Shown here in pieces: positions 9,269-17,834 of a DNA stretch of 38,499 bases (position 1 is its first letter; the number at the start of each line of letters is the position of its first letter). The notes beneath the pieces are model-generated. The model worked only from the letters and a program-made list of their open reading frames with translations. It searched no databases and was not told where the DNA came from. The position numbers and the translations under genes were made by a program. The DNA lies in the NCBI GenBank assembly GCA_947585915.1, contig CANPXJ010000004.1:1-38499 (forward strand), read 5' to 3'. The DNA is from an uncultured Bacilli bacterium. Lineage in GTDB: Bacteria; Bacillota_I; Bacilli_A; RF39; UBA660.

Positions 9269-9940
9269 ATGCAAAATAAATATAATTTAACTAAAGAACA
9301 AAATACTTTTGTTGCAAAAAGAAATATTGTTGATTATATTTGGAAAAGTGCTAATTTGGAAGGAATAGCTGTAACTTATCCTGAAACCCAAGCTATTTAT
9401 GATGGCGGAATAGTAAATGGTTTAACTGTTGATAAAATAATAGCTATCAATAATTTAAAATATGCTTGGCAGTTTATTTTAGAAAATGAAAACCTCGAAA
9501 ATAATTTTGCAACTTTATGTCAATTGCATAAATTAATATGTGATAAATTAGTTTTAGAGCAAGATCTAGGAACACTCCGAAGTACTCCTGTTAATATCGG
9601 AGGAACCTCTTGGAAACCTAATTTTCCCTTTGAAAGCCAAATTAAAGAAGAACTACAAGATATTTTAAATCAAAAAGATAAAAGTAAGACAGAAATAGCT
9701 ATAGAAGTAATGCTTTGGGTAATGAGGAAACAAATGTTTATTGATGGTAATAAAAGAGTAGCTATGCTTTTTGCTAATAAATTGATGATTGATAATGGAT
9801 GCGGAATTATTACTATTTCTATCGAAAATCAACCAATATTTTTTGAAAAATTAATTAAATTTTATGAAACTGGTGATAATGTTGATTTAAAAAATTGGCT
9901 TTATGAAACTTGTATTGATGGAATAGATTTAAATAGATAA
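9269..9940 (+). CDS. Fic family protein with degenerate catalytic motif
   Basis: Fic core RKQMFIDGNKRVAMLFAN (canonical HxFx[D/E]GNGRxxR) and N-terminal SANLEG matching the [S/T]xxxE[G/N] inhibitory motif. Confidence 0.8.
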   Translation: MQNKYNLTKEQNTFVAKRNIVDYIWKSANLEGIAVTYPETQAIYDGGIVNGLTVDKIIAINNLKYAWQFILENENLENNFATLCQLHKLICDKLVLEQDLGTLRSTPVNIGGTSWKPNFPFESQIKEELQDILNQKDKSKTEIAIEVMLWVMRKQMFIDGNKRVAMLFANKLMIDNGCGIITISIENQPIFFEKLIKFYETGDNVDLKNWLYETCIDGIDLNR

Positions 9941-9952
9941 ATTAAATTTTAC

Positions 9953-10067
9953 TTGTTAAATAATAAAAAATTTCATATAATAAAAATGTAAGTGCTATAC
10001 AAGGCATCTACAAAGTGTTTTTGGAGACACCAGTCTAAGAATTACTTCTTAAACTCTGGTGTCTTTT
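9953..10067 (+). ncRNA. Candidate antisense RNA (antitoxin) of a type I toxin-antitoxin locus
   Basis: TTGTTA (9953..9958)-N17-TATAAT (9976..9981), then ~80 nt ending in hairpin GACACCAG(10026..10033)..CTGGTGTC(10056..10063)-TTTTATTTT. The transcript converges on the minus-strand peptide ORF. Confidence 0.5.
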
Positions 10068-10170
10068 ATTTTAAATTATCATTTCTGATATTTAAAAGTT
10101 TTATAATGATTAATTCTAGCAGCAAAATTATAATGTTACTCATAACCAAATCACTACCTTTCCTAACCAT
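10066..10170 (-). CDS. Small hydrophobic peptide, candidate holin-like type I toxin
   Basis: MVRKGSDLVMSNIIILLLELIIIKLLNIRNDNLK: one hydrophobic segment plus charged tail. A shorter start at in-frame TTG/ATG after AGGAAAGG is possible. Below the ORF track cut-off. Confidence 0.5.
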   Translation of the reverse strand: MVRKGSDLVMSNIIILLLELIIIKLLNIRNDNLK

Positions 10171-10318
10171 ACCCCCTGACATTCAAGGTTTATGAATTAT
10201 TCAAGATGAAATTAGGTAGAGGTCAGTGCATAGCACTTAGGGTTTATTATAAAAAAAAGAGTTAGAGAAAGTAAAGAAAAAGCGTTCGTCAAATTCCGAC
10301 ATGAGCTTTTATACTAAA

Positions 10319-10353
10319 TTAACTAGTACTTGCCTAAGTATCTAGTTTTTTTA
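10319..10353 (+). terminator. Intrinsic terminator upstream of ftsY
   Basis: aactagtacttgcctaagtatctagttttttta hairpin plus T tract. Confidence 0.65.
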
Positions 10354-10375
10354 TATAATAATGTTGGTGATAAAT

Positions 10376-11356
10376 ATGGGACTTTTTGATAAATTTAAAA
10401 AAATTGTTAAGAAAAAAGAAAAAGAAGAAAGTAAAGATGTTAAAATATATGATAAAGGTTTAGAAAAAACAAGAGATGAGTTTGTATCTAAACTAAATAT
10501 ATTAGGGATTAAATATACTAAAGTAAGTGAAGAATATTTTGAAGAATTAGAAGACTTACTTATTATGGCTGATATTGGTGTGAAGACAGTATTTAAGTTT
10601 TTAGATAGATTACGTAAAAGAGTAAAAGAAGAAAACATTACTGATACTAAATATTTAAATGAAGTTATTATTGATGAATTATTTATTATTTATGTGGAAG
10701 GGGAAAGTTTAAGTGATAAAATAAACGAAGCGGAAAGCGGACCTACTGTACTACTTTTTGTGGGCGTAAATGGCGTAGGAAAAACAACAACAATCGGTAA
10801 AATAGCGCACCGTTATAAAAATAGTGGTAAAAAAGTTATGCTTATTGCGGGGGATACATTTCGAGCTGGAGCCGTTGAACAATTAAAAGAGTGGGCCCAA
10901 AAAACTGATAGCGTGTTTTATGGTAAAGAGGGTGGAGATCCGGCTGGTGTTATTTATGATGGTTTAGTTAAAGCTAAAGAAGAGAATGTTGATATAGTTT
11001 TAATTGATACGGCCGGAAGATTACAAAATAAAGTAAATTTAATGAAAGAATTAGAAAAAATAAATAAAGTTATTAAAAACCATATAGAAAATGCTCCTCA
11101 TGAAACTTTACTCGTAATTGATGCAACTACGGGTCAAAATGGGATAATGCAAGCCAAAGCTTTTCAAGAAATTACTAATATTACGGGAATTGTTTTAACT
11201 AAATTAGATGGGACAGCTAAAGGAGGAATTGTTTTAGCTATTAAAGAGGAAGTAAATCTTCCTGTGAAATTTGTTGGTTTAGGGGAAAAAGCTGAAGATT
11301 TACAAACTTTTGATATTGAAAATTATATCTATGGTTTATTTAAGGATATGATGTAA
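10376..11356 (+). CDS. ftsY: Signal recognition particle receptor FtsY
   Basis: GVNGVGKTTTIGKIAHRYKNSGKKVMLIAGDTFRAGAVEQL, DTAGRLQNKVNLMKEL, TKLDGTAKGGIVLAI. Start at 10376 (MGLFDKFKK) follows ggtgataa. Confidence 0.95.
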   Translation: MGLFDKFKKIVKKKEKEESKDVKIYDKGLEKTRDEFVSKLNILGIKYTKVSEEYFEELEDLLIMADIGVKTVFKFLDRLRKRVKEENITDTKYLNEVIIDELFIIYVEGESLSDKINEAESGPTVLLFVGVNGVGKTTTIGKIAHRYKNSGKKVMLIAGDTFRAGAVEQLKEWAQKTDSVFYGKEGGDPAGVIYDGLVKAKEENVDIVLIDTAGRLQNKVNLMKELEKINKVIKNHIENAPHETLLVIDATTGQNGIMQAKAFQEITNITGIVLTKLDGTAKGGIVLAIKEEVNLPVKFVGLGEKAEDLQTFDIENYIYGLFKDMM

Positions 11357-11647
11357 ATGAATAGAATTTATTTAAATAACCTTTTTGACTATTATCAAAA
11401 ATTATTAACTAAAAAAGAACAAGATATTTTCACTCTATATTATGAAGAAGATTTGTCGATGCAAGAAATTGCCGATAATTTAAATATTTCCAAATCGGCG
11501 GTGGGTAAGACCTTAAAAATAGTGGAAAAGAAGTTAGATAATTATGAAAATACTTTACACTTATATCAAAATAAACAAAAGATAAATAAATTATTAGAAA
11601 ATAATATTGATAATAGCTTATTACAAAAAATAAATGAACTGATTTAA
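11357..11647 (+). CDS. ylxM: YlxM family (UPF0122) HTH protein
   Basis: YYQKLLTKKEQDIFTLYYEEDLSMQEIADNLNISKSAVGKTLKIVEKKL; directly follows ftsY. Confidence 0.9.
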   Translation: MNRIYLNNLFDYYQKLLTKKEQDIFTLYYEEDLSMQEIADNLNISKSAVGKTLKIVEKKLDNYENTLHLYQNKQKINKLLENNIDNSLLQKINELI

Positions 11648-11694
11648 GAAAGGGATAAAAGTATAAAAATTAATACTTTTTAAATACTAATTAT

Positions 11695-12933
11695 ATGAAA
11701 AGAAATTTAGAATTTACAACTTTAACCGATGAAGAATTTAAAGAATTTGCTCTTAAACATCCTCAACATAATTTTTTTGAATCATTATACATGAAAGAAC
11801 TACTATTAAAAGAAAATAGAGAAGTATATTTAGTTGGTGTTAAAGAAGATAAAAGGATTGTTGCAGGAAGCTTGTTAGCTAGCTCTTATGTTTTTATGGG
11901 TAAAAAAACGATTGAAGCTTTAAAAGGTTTTTTAATTGATTATGACGATTATGAATTATTAGAATTCTTTACGACCAAAGTAAAAGAATTTGTTAAATTA
12001 AAAAAAGGATTTCGTTTAACTATAGATCCCTATATTTTAAATGTCGAAAGAGACACAGATGCTAAAATTATTGAAAATGGAAAAAACAATAAAAAAGCAA
12101 TTACTAATTTAAAAAAATTAGGTTTTAAACCTTTAGATTCATCAGTTCAAGTTAAATGGACTTATGTTTTAGATATAAAAGGTAAAGACGAAAAAGAATT
12201 GTTTGCTTCATTTAAACAAAATACTCGTAATTGTATTAGTAGAACAATAAATAAGTATAAATTGATTATAGAACAGCTAGATTATCAAGATTTAGATGTA
12301 TTTAAAAAAATAACTTCAGATACATGTCAAAGAAGAGGGTTTAAGGATCGTACTTTAGAGTATTATCAAAATATGTATAAAATATTTAAGGATGATTTAA
12401 AAGTTTTAATTTGTAAGTTGGATTGTAGGTTATATTTAAAATCCTTAAAAGAAGAAAAAAAAGAGTTAGAAGAAAGACTAAAAAAATTAAGTGATTCTCC
12501 TAGCAATGATAAAAAAAGAAAAAATATTAAAGAAGATTTAGAAGTTATTAAAAAAAGAATTAAGGAAGTAACAGACTTAAAAAAAGAACATGGTCAATAT
12601 GTTATTTTATCAGGAGCAATGTATGTTTTATATGGTGACGAAATAGTTTATCTATTTAGTGGTTCGTATGATGAATACATGAAATACTATGGTCAATATG
12701 CTTTGCAATGGGAAATGATAAAATATGCAGCAAAACATAATTATCGTCGTTATAACTTTTATGGTATAAAAGATGTCTTTAATAAAGATAGCAAAGATTA
12801 TGGTGTCTATAAATTTAAAAAAGGTTTTAATGGCTATGTTGAAGAATTAGTAGGGGCTTTTGAAATAGGAACTAGTGGAACATATTATTTATATAAATTT
12901 TTAAAGAAAATAAAAAGTATTGTTAAAAAATAG
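11695..12933 (+). CDS. FemA/FemB/FemX-type peptidoglycan interpeptide-bridge aminoacyltransferase
   Basis: HPQHNFFESLYMKELLLKENREVYLVGV, coiled-coil insertion (LKEEKKELEERLKKL..), YALQWEMIKYAAKHNYRRYNFYGI, GVYKFKKGFNGYVEELVG. Confidence 0.85.
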   Translation: MKRNLEFTTLTDEEFKEFALKHPQHNFFESLYMKELLLKENREVYLVGVKEDKRIVAGSLLASSYVFMGKKTIEALKGFLIDYDDYELLEFFTTKVKEFVKLKKGFRLTIDPYILNVERDTDAKIIENGKNNKKAITNLKKLGFKPLDSSVQVKWTYVLDIKGKDEKELFASFKQNTRNCISRTINKYKLIIEQLDYQDLDVFKKITSDTCQRRGFKDRTLEYYQNMYKIFKDDLKVLICKLDCRLYLKSLKEEKKELEERLKKLSDSPSNDKKRKNIKEDLEVIKKRIKEVTDLKKEHGQYVILSGAMYVLYGDEIVYLFSGSYDEYMKYYGQYALQWEMIKYAAKHNYRRYNFYGIKDVFNKDSKDYGVYKFKKGFNGYVEELVGAFEIGTSGTYYLYKFLKKIKSIVKK

Positions 12934-12985
12934 TTGAATTTTAAAAATATTACTTTATAATATAAACCATATTTGTGGTGATAAA

Positions 12986-13771
12986 GTGATTTTAAATGAA
13001 GCTAAAAATATTATTGATATAACTAATTCATCAAGCATTTTTAATGCTAAAGATTTTCCGAGTGGTTATAGTGATAGTAGTACTTATAATAAAAATTGGT
13101 ATAAATATCAAAATCATTGGTATTATTTTAAAGATTTAATCACTGAAGATGAGGTAACTAGTGAGCTTTTAGGAAGTTATGTAGCTAAATATTTAGACTT
13201 ACCAACTGTTAATTATCAAATTGCTAAGTTAAATGGTTCTTATGGTTTAATTTCCGAAGATTTAGAAGTGGGAAAAAATATTTTTAAAGATTTTTACTTT
13301 TGGCGAAGAAGATATACTAATTTTTATGAATTTTTAATTAATATAAATCAAGATTTTGGAGACTTACTAACTTTACAATTTTTTAAAATTGCTTTATTAA
13401 ATATTTATTTAGACCAAAAGGATTTTAATACAGGCAGTTTATTATTTAAAAAAGTAGATAATGATTTAAAATTATTAGGGGTTCTTGATTTTGAAAAAGC
13501 GATGATAACAAGGCAAAGTAAATTAAAATTATATTCTAAACTATATACTTCTAATAGATTTTTTTCTAATCAATTAGAAGATATTCCTTATGTATTAAAA
13601 GATTTTCCAGAGTTTAGAAAAGAAATAAAGAAAATTTTAAATTTAGATGTGCTAGCTTTTTTAAATAAAATAGAGCAAGATTATGGTATTAAGATGACTA
13701 GTTATTTGAAAAATAATTGTATTGATAATGAAAAAATAATCAAAAAAGAGATTTGTAATTATGTTATTTAA
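12986..13771 (+). CDS. Possible HipA-like/protein-kinase-fold protein (truncated family member)
   Basis: ELLGSYVAKYLDLPTVNYQIAKLNGSYGLISEDL, LDQKDFNTGSLLFKK (D..N catalytic-loop-like), LGVLDFEKAM (metal-binding DF[ED]-like). GTG start. Confidence 0.4.
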   Translation: MILNEAKNIIDITNSSSIFNAKDFPSGYSDSSTYNKNWYKYQNHWYYFKDLITEDEVTSELLGSYVAKYLDLPTVNYQIAKLNGSYGLISEDLEVGKNIFKDFYFWRRRYTNFYEFLININQDFGDLLTLQFFKIALLNIYLDQKDFNTGSLLFKKVDNDLKLLGVLDFEKAMITRQSKLKLYSKLYTSNRFFSNQLEDIPYVLKDFPEFRKEIKKILNLDVLAFLNKIEQDYGIKMTSYLKNNCIDNEKIIKKEICNYVI

Positions 13772-13889
13772 TTATTGAAAATACTAATTAAGCTAATAAA
13801 AGCTAATACCTAATAAAAATTATTTTATAGGCGTAGCTTGATTATTTTACATTTTCTTTGTAAAATAATATTAAGTAAAGAGGTTGCTT

Positions 13890-14330
13890 ATGAGTGTATA
13901 TGAGAAAGTGGTAAGTTATATAAAAACATATCCGGGTGGTATAGCTTGGAGAGTTAAAAAACATAGTAAAATAATAGAGGAACATTTAAATCCAGGAGAA
14001 GAAATTATATTTATATTTTGTGGACAAAAAGCATTAAACTTATTAGATATCTTTTCAACCTGTATTGTTACCATTACTAATAAAAGATTATTAGTTGCTC
14101 AAAAAAGATTATTTTGGGGGTATAGACTTATTTCGATAACTCCTGATATGTACAATGATTTAACTGTTTACTCAGGAATTTTATGGGGAAGAGTAACAAT
14201 TGATACGGTTAAAGAATTAATTAATGTATCAAAACTTTCTAAAAAAGCTTTAGATACTATTGAAACAGAAATTTCTGAATATATGATAAAGGAAAAACAA
14301 AAATATAAGACAAATGAAGATGAAACCTAA
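13890..14330 (+). CDS. Bacterial PH-domain protein (YokE/bPH-like)
   Basis: LNPGEEIIFIFCGQK..STCIVTITNKRLLVAQKRLFWGYRLISI. Start at 13890 (MSVYEKV). Confidence 0.65.
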   Translation: MSVYEKVVSYIKTYPGGIAWRVKKHSKIIEEHLNPGEEIIFIFCGQKALNLLDIFSTCIVTITNKRLLVAQKRLFWGYRLISITPDMYNDLTVYSGILWGRVTIDTVKELINVSKLSKKALDTIETEISEYMIKEKQKYKTNEDET

Positions 14331-15423
14331 AAAAAGAGTATATGTAATATTATTAATTATAATATTAGCTATAATAATTTTTAAAATTCCCCATAATTAT
14401 AAGATTAGTTATAAAGTAAAAAAGACTGAAGTAAAAGAAGAATATAATAAAAAATTAAAAATTCATTATTTAAAAATAAATAAAGATAATAAAATATATG
14501 AATTTATTACTAACAAAAAAGGGAGAAAAGTTGTAAAAGATATTGATTATTTTCAAAAAGATAAAAATAAATGTTTAAGTATTTCTACTAAAGAAGAAAC
14601 TTTAAGACCAGTTTGTTATAGTAATAAAGAGCTAAAAGATATTGCTCTTTTAAATGATAAAGAAATAAATAAACATTATAAAATAAAAAGCAAAACTAAA
14701 GATTTAAATACAACATATAATAATATAGCAATTCATAACTTAAATAGTACTAGTTATTTATTGTGGAATTATCGAGGTTTTTATTATCTAAAAAATAATA
14801 TAACTGATAATATAAATATAACTGATAAAGATGTTTATAATTTAAAAGTAATTACGAGAATTAATAATTTATTATTGCTAGCTGATTATCAAGAAGAGTA
14901 TCAATTTAATAAATTTATAATTATTAATTTAGAAAACGGAAAAAAAGTAGAGTGGAAAATAGATTATGATATATCAATGGATAGTTATATTTTAGGAAGC
15001 TATAATAAAAGTGTTTATTTAGTTGATAAAAAAGCAAAAGTTGAATATGAAATAGTACCATCTTATAAAAAGATTAGAATTGTTGGGACTAGTGATAGAA
15101 AAGGAACTATCTATAATAATGGTTTTGAAAAAATAGCTTTAAATAAACTTGTTAAAGAAGAATTAAGCTTTAAAAAGGAAGAAAGCTATAATTATAAAAT
15201 AAAAAATGATCAATTATATTTAAGCTTGTATAATAGTTCTAATAATATTTTAATAACTAATAATAAAAATTTAAAAATAGTAGATAAAAATAAAGATAGT
15301 GTTTATTATTTAAGTGATAATAAATTATATTCATATAGTCCTTTAGAAGGAGAGAAATTACTTTTGGAAAATTTTGAATGGAATTTTAATTATGAAAATA
15401 TGATTTTTGCCTTTAAAAAATAA
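14314..15423 (+). CDS. Membrane-anchored/secreted hypothetical protein
   Basis: N-terminal TM signal (RVYVILLIIILAIIIFKI); no recognised family. Confidence 0.45.
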   Translation: MKMKPKKRVYVILLIIILAIIIFKIPHNYKISYKVKKTEVKEEYNKKLKIHYLKINKDNKIYEFITNKKGRKVVKDIDYFQKDKNKCLSISTKEETLRPVCYSNKELKDIALLNDKEINKHYKIKSKTKDLNTTYNNIAIHNLNSTSYLLWNYRGFYYLKNNITDNINITDKDVYNLKVITRINNLLLLADYQEEYQFNKFIIINLENGKKVEWKIDYDISMDSYILGSYNKSVYLVDKKAKVEYEIVPSYKKIRIVGTSDRKGTIYNNGFEKIALNKLVKEELSFKKEESYNYKIKNDQLYLSLYNSSNNILITNNKNLKIVDKNKDSVYYLSDNKLYSYSPLEGEKLLLENFEWNFNYENMIFAFKK

Positions 15424-15467
15424 CATTCTTTATTTTTTTTCATATCTTACTATTAGGAAGTGATAGT

Positions 15468-15914
15468 ATGTATGAAAAATATACAATAAAACCGGGAGAT
15501 AATTTAGAAAGTATAGCTAATAAATTTAATACAACAGTTGATATGATTAAAGATATTAATAATTTTGATTCTACTTATTTACGAGCTGGTAGTGAAATAA
15601 TTGTCCCTAAAAATAAAGAGCAATATTTTGATTATTACACTATAAAAAAAGGAGATAGTTTGTACGCTATTGCTAGAAAATATAATATTAATCCAGAATT
15701 ACTTGCAACTTTAAATGGACTTACGATGAACGATTATATATATCCTAATCAAGAAATATTAATTCCTAAAAGTGGGTATAGCTATTATATTACAACTGAA
15801 GGAGACACATTAGATATTGTGGCGGGAAGATTTAAAGTTGATAAAGATCGAGTTTTAAAGGAAAATCAAACAATATATTTAATGCCTGACCAATTGCTTG
15901 TAACAAGAAGATGA
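15468..15914 (+). CDS. LysM-domain protein (three LysM repeats)
   Basis: YTIKPGDNLESIANKFNTTVDMIKDINN..; YTIKKGDSLYAIARKYNINPELLATLNGL..; YYITTEGDTLDIVAGRFKVDKDRVL.. Confidence 0.9.
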   Translation: MYEKYTIKPGDNLESIANKFNTTVDMIKDINNFDSTYLRAGSEIIVPKNKEQYFDYYTIKKGDSLYAIARKYNINPELLATLNGLTMNDYIYPNQEILIPKSGYSYYITTEGDTLDIVAGRFKVDKDRVLKENQTIYLMPDQLLVTRR

Positions 15915-15931
15915 ACTGTTACTACTCAGCC

Positions 15932-15967
15932 ATAAATAACAGATACAATTATGAATCTGTTATTTTT
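15932..15967. terminator. Terminator hairpin just inside the IS left end
   Basis: aataacagatacaattatgaatctgttattttttc. Confidence 0.7.
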
Positions 15968-15978
15968 TCACGCAAAAA

Positions 15979-17569
15979 TTAGGCAAATAATGCTTCGCCT
16001 TTAAGTACTGATTTAATGCAATTAAATACATTCATTTTCCGTAATCGAGCAGTTTTTATAATACTCATTGTATTCCCAAATCTTATAGCTCCTTCTGTAC
16101 TTCTAAAACCTCCAGATACTTTAGTTTTTCCCTTTATCATTCGTAATGCTCTCTCCATAAAATTATTCTCATAAGGAATTGCAAAATCATGGATATAAAA
16201 TAATATAGAACTCTTATATTTCTTTAATCTTTTTAAAAATGTATTTGATTTTTCTTTCCAATAAGTTGAACTAATATCTTTATTTTCTATTACTCCTTGA
16301 TTCAAAATATCATCATATTCTTGTTCAATTGATTTTATTTCTTCTTCTGTAAATTTATCTCTTCCGAACTTTGTTAATATTTTTCTATTGCGTTCTATTC
16401 TTAACAATAATTGAAATATTTTTTCTGGCCATTTTATTTCATAAACATTTTGTATTTGTTCATTACAATATCTTCCAATATGTATTATACAATCTTGATT
16501 ACTTGTTCCATATTTAAAAATTCCTGGCTCATGATCTGATATGATTGTTCCATAGTACTTATTTAAAATATTATCTTCTCTTATTGGCTCATCACCTTTT
16601 TTATGATGATATTTATAAAGAACATTATATTTGTTTCCATATCCTCGATAATAACTTTCTGTTCCATTCTCACTTGTTACTGTTTCATCTGTATGGGTAT
16701 ATTTTCCGTTTAAAATATTTGTTGTAATATTATTTAATGTTCCTTCTGTTTTTGAAGAAAAATCTTTATAAATATTATCTATTGTTCCTTGTGATAAATT
16801 TACTATGTCTTTAGTTAAATCTCTTAAGAATTCTTGTATTTTAATATAACTTAAACAATAGTAATTACCTAACATAACTACTAATGTTTTAATACTATCA
16901 TCATATATTACATCACTGTAATATTTTTTTGGCATCTTTTCTTGATAATTTTTTCCATATATAAAAATATGTTTTTCTATAACTGTGTCTATAGATATTC
17001 CTATACTATATTTAATCTTATTTCTTCTTTTGGCATTACCTTTAATATAATGTTTTATTTCTACTACTTTTATTTTATTATTTTTTATTTTTTGTTCTAT
17101 TTGTTCTTTTGTTAATGTTTTTCCTTTATGGTTTTGCTGACCTCCACTTGAACGATTTGTCTTTTCTCGATGATTAATAAATATTTGCTCCTGTTTTGGT
17201 TTTTCTAATTTCTTTACTTGTTGGAATAGATGAATTAGTACTATCTTTACTAATTTGATTAGTTAATTTATCTATAACATAATTTTTATCGTTATCTTCA
17301 TTTCTAGAAATAAGTTTTAATTTTAATCTGTCTATTTCTTTTAAGGCATTATTTAATTCTTCTTTTAATTTATTATTTTCTTCTACAAGAGGTTTAGTTA
17401 TTTTACTTGTTTCTGAAATTATTTTATTTTCTATATTTTTATTTAAATAACTTAATTTATATTTTAATGTATCTATTTCCAATCTTTGATTATTGATAAT
17501 CTTATTAAGTTTTTCAACTTTATAAAATTCTTCCTCATACATTTTATATATATTGTTATTTATAGACAT
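15979..17569 (-). pseudogene. tnpC: IS66-family transposase split by one frameshift near 17178
   Basis: N-terminal coiled coil (17174..17569) and C-terminal catalytic part (THTDETVTS, ISDHEPGIF, IPYENNFMERALRMIKGKTKVSGGFRS). The connecting frame NHREKTNRSSGGQQNHKGKTLTKEQ... is open from the frameshift to the 16935 ORF. Programmed frameshifting is not excluded. Confidence 0.8.
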
Positions 17570-17580
17570 ATGTTCAACTT

Positions 17581-17660
17581 CCTATCTCAGCTATTATAAT
17601 TATAAAACAAAAAAGCGAGATTTTTAATACCCAAATTAGCTAAGATAGGTTTTCTCGCTT
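17581..17660 (-). promoter_or_regulatory. Structured transposase leader: terminator-like stem interleaved with RBS-sequestering stem
   Basis: Minus-strand RNA: AAGCGAGA(17660..17653)/TCTCGCTT(17620..17613)-TTTTGTTTT, and CCTATCTTAGCT(17649..17638)/AGCTGAGATAGG(17592..17581), the latter overlapping SD AGGAAG 8 nt before the ATG. Confidence 0.6.
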
Positions 17661-17834
17661 CATATATATAATATCACACTTTTTTATTTATTTGAGCTTT
17701 ATTTTGTTAATTTGTTCATTTTATGGCTGAGTAGTAACGATGAACTAATTATCTAGACATTTGTTAGAAAGTTTTATCTTTCTTTTTTTTATGGCCTATT
17801 ATATAATAAAAGTATAATATAAGGAGGGGATTAA

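Larger units (their letters stand above)
15918..17738 (-). mobile_element. IS66-family insertion sequence with intact ends and 8-bp TSD
   Basis: Terminal IRs GTTACTACTCAGCCATAAA (left 15918..15936) and TTTATGGCTGAGTAGTAAC (right 17720..17738). Perfect TSD GATGAACT at 15910..15917 and 17739..17746. Confidence 0.93.

Noticed and set aside
9992-10195. 67-aa plus-strand ORF
   Set aside because: Runs through the terminator hairpin and antisense to the peptide ORF; no RBS. The region is better explained as a non-coding RNA.
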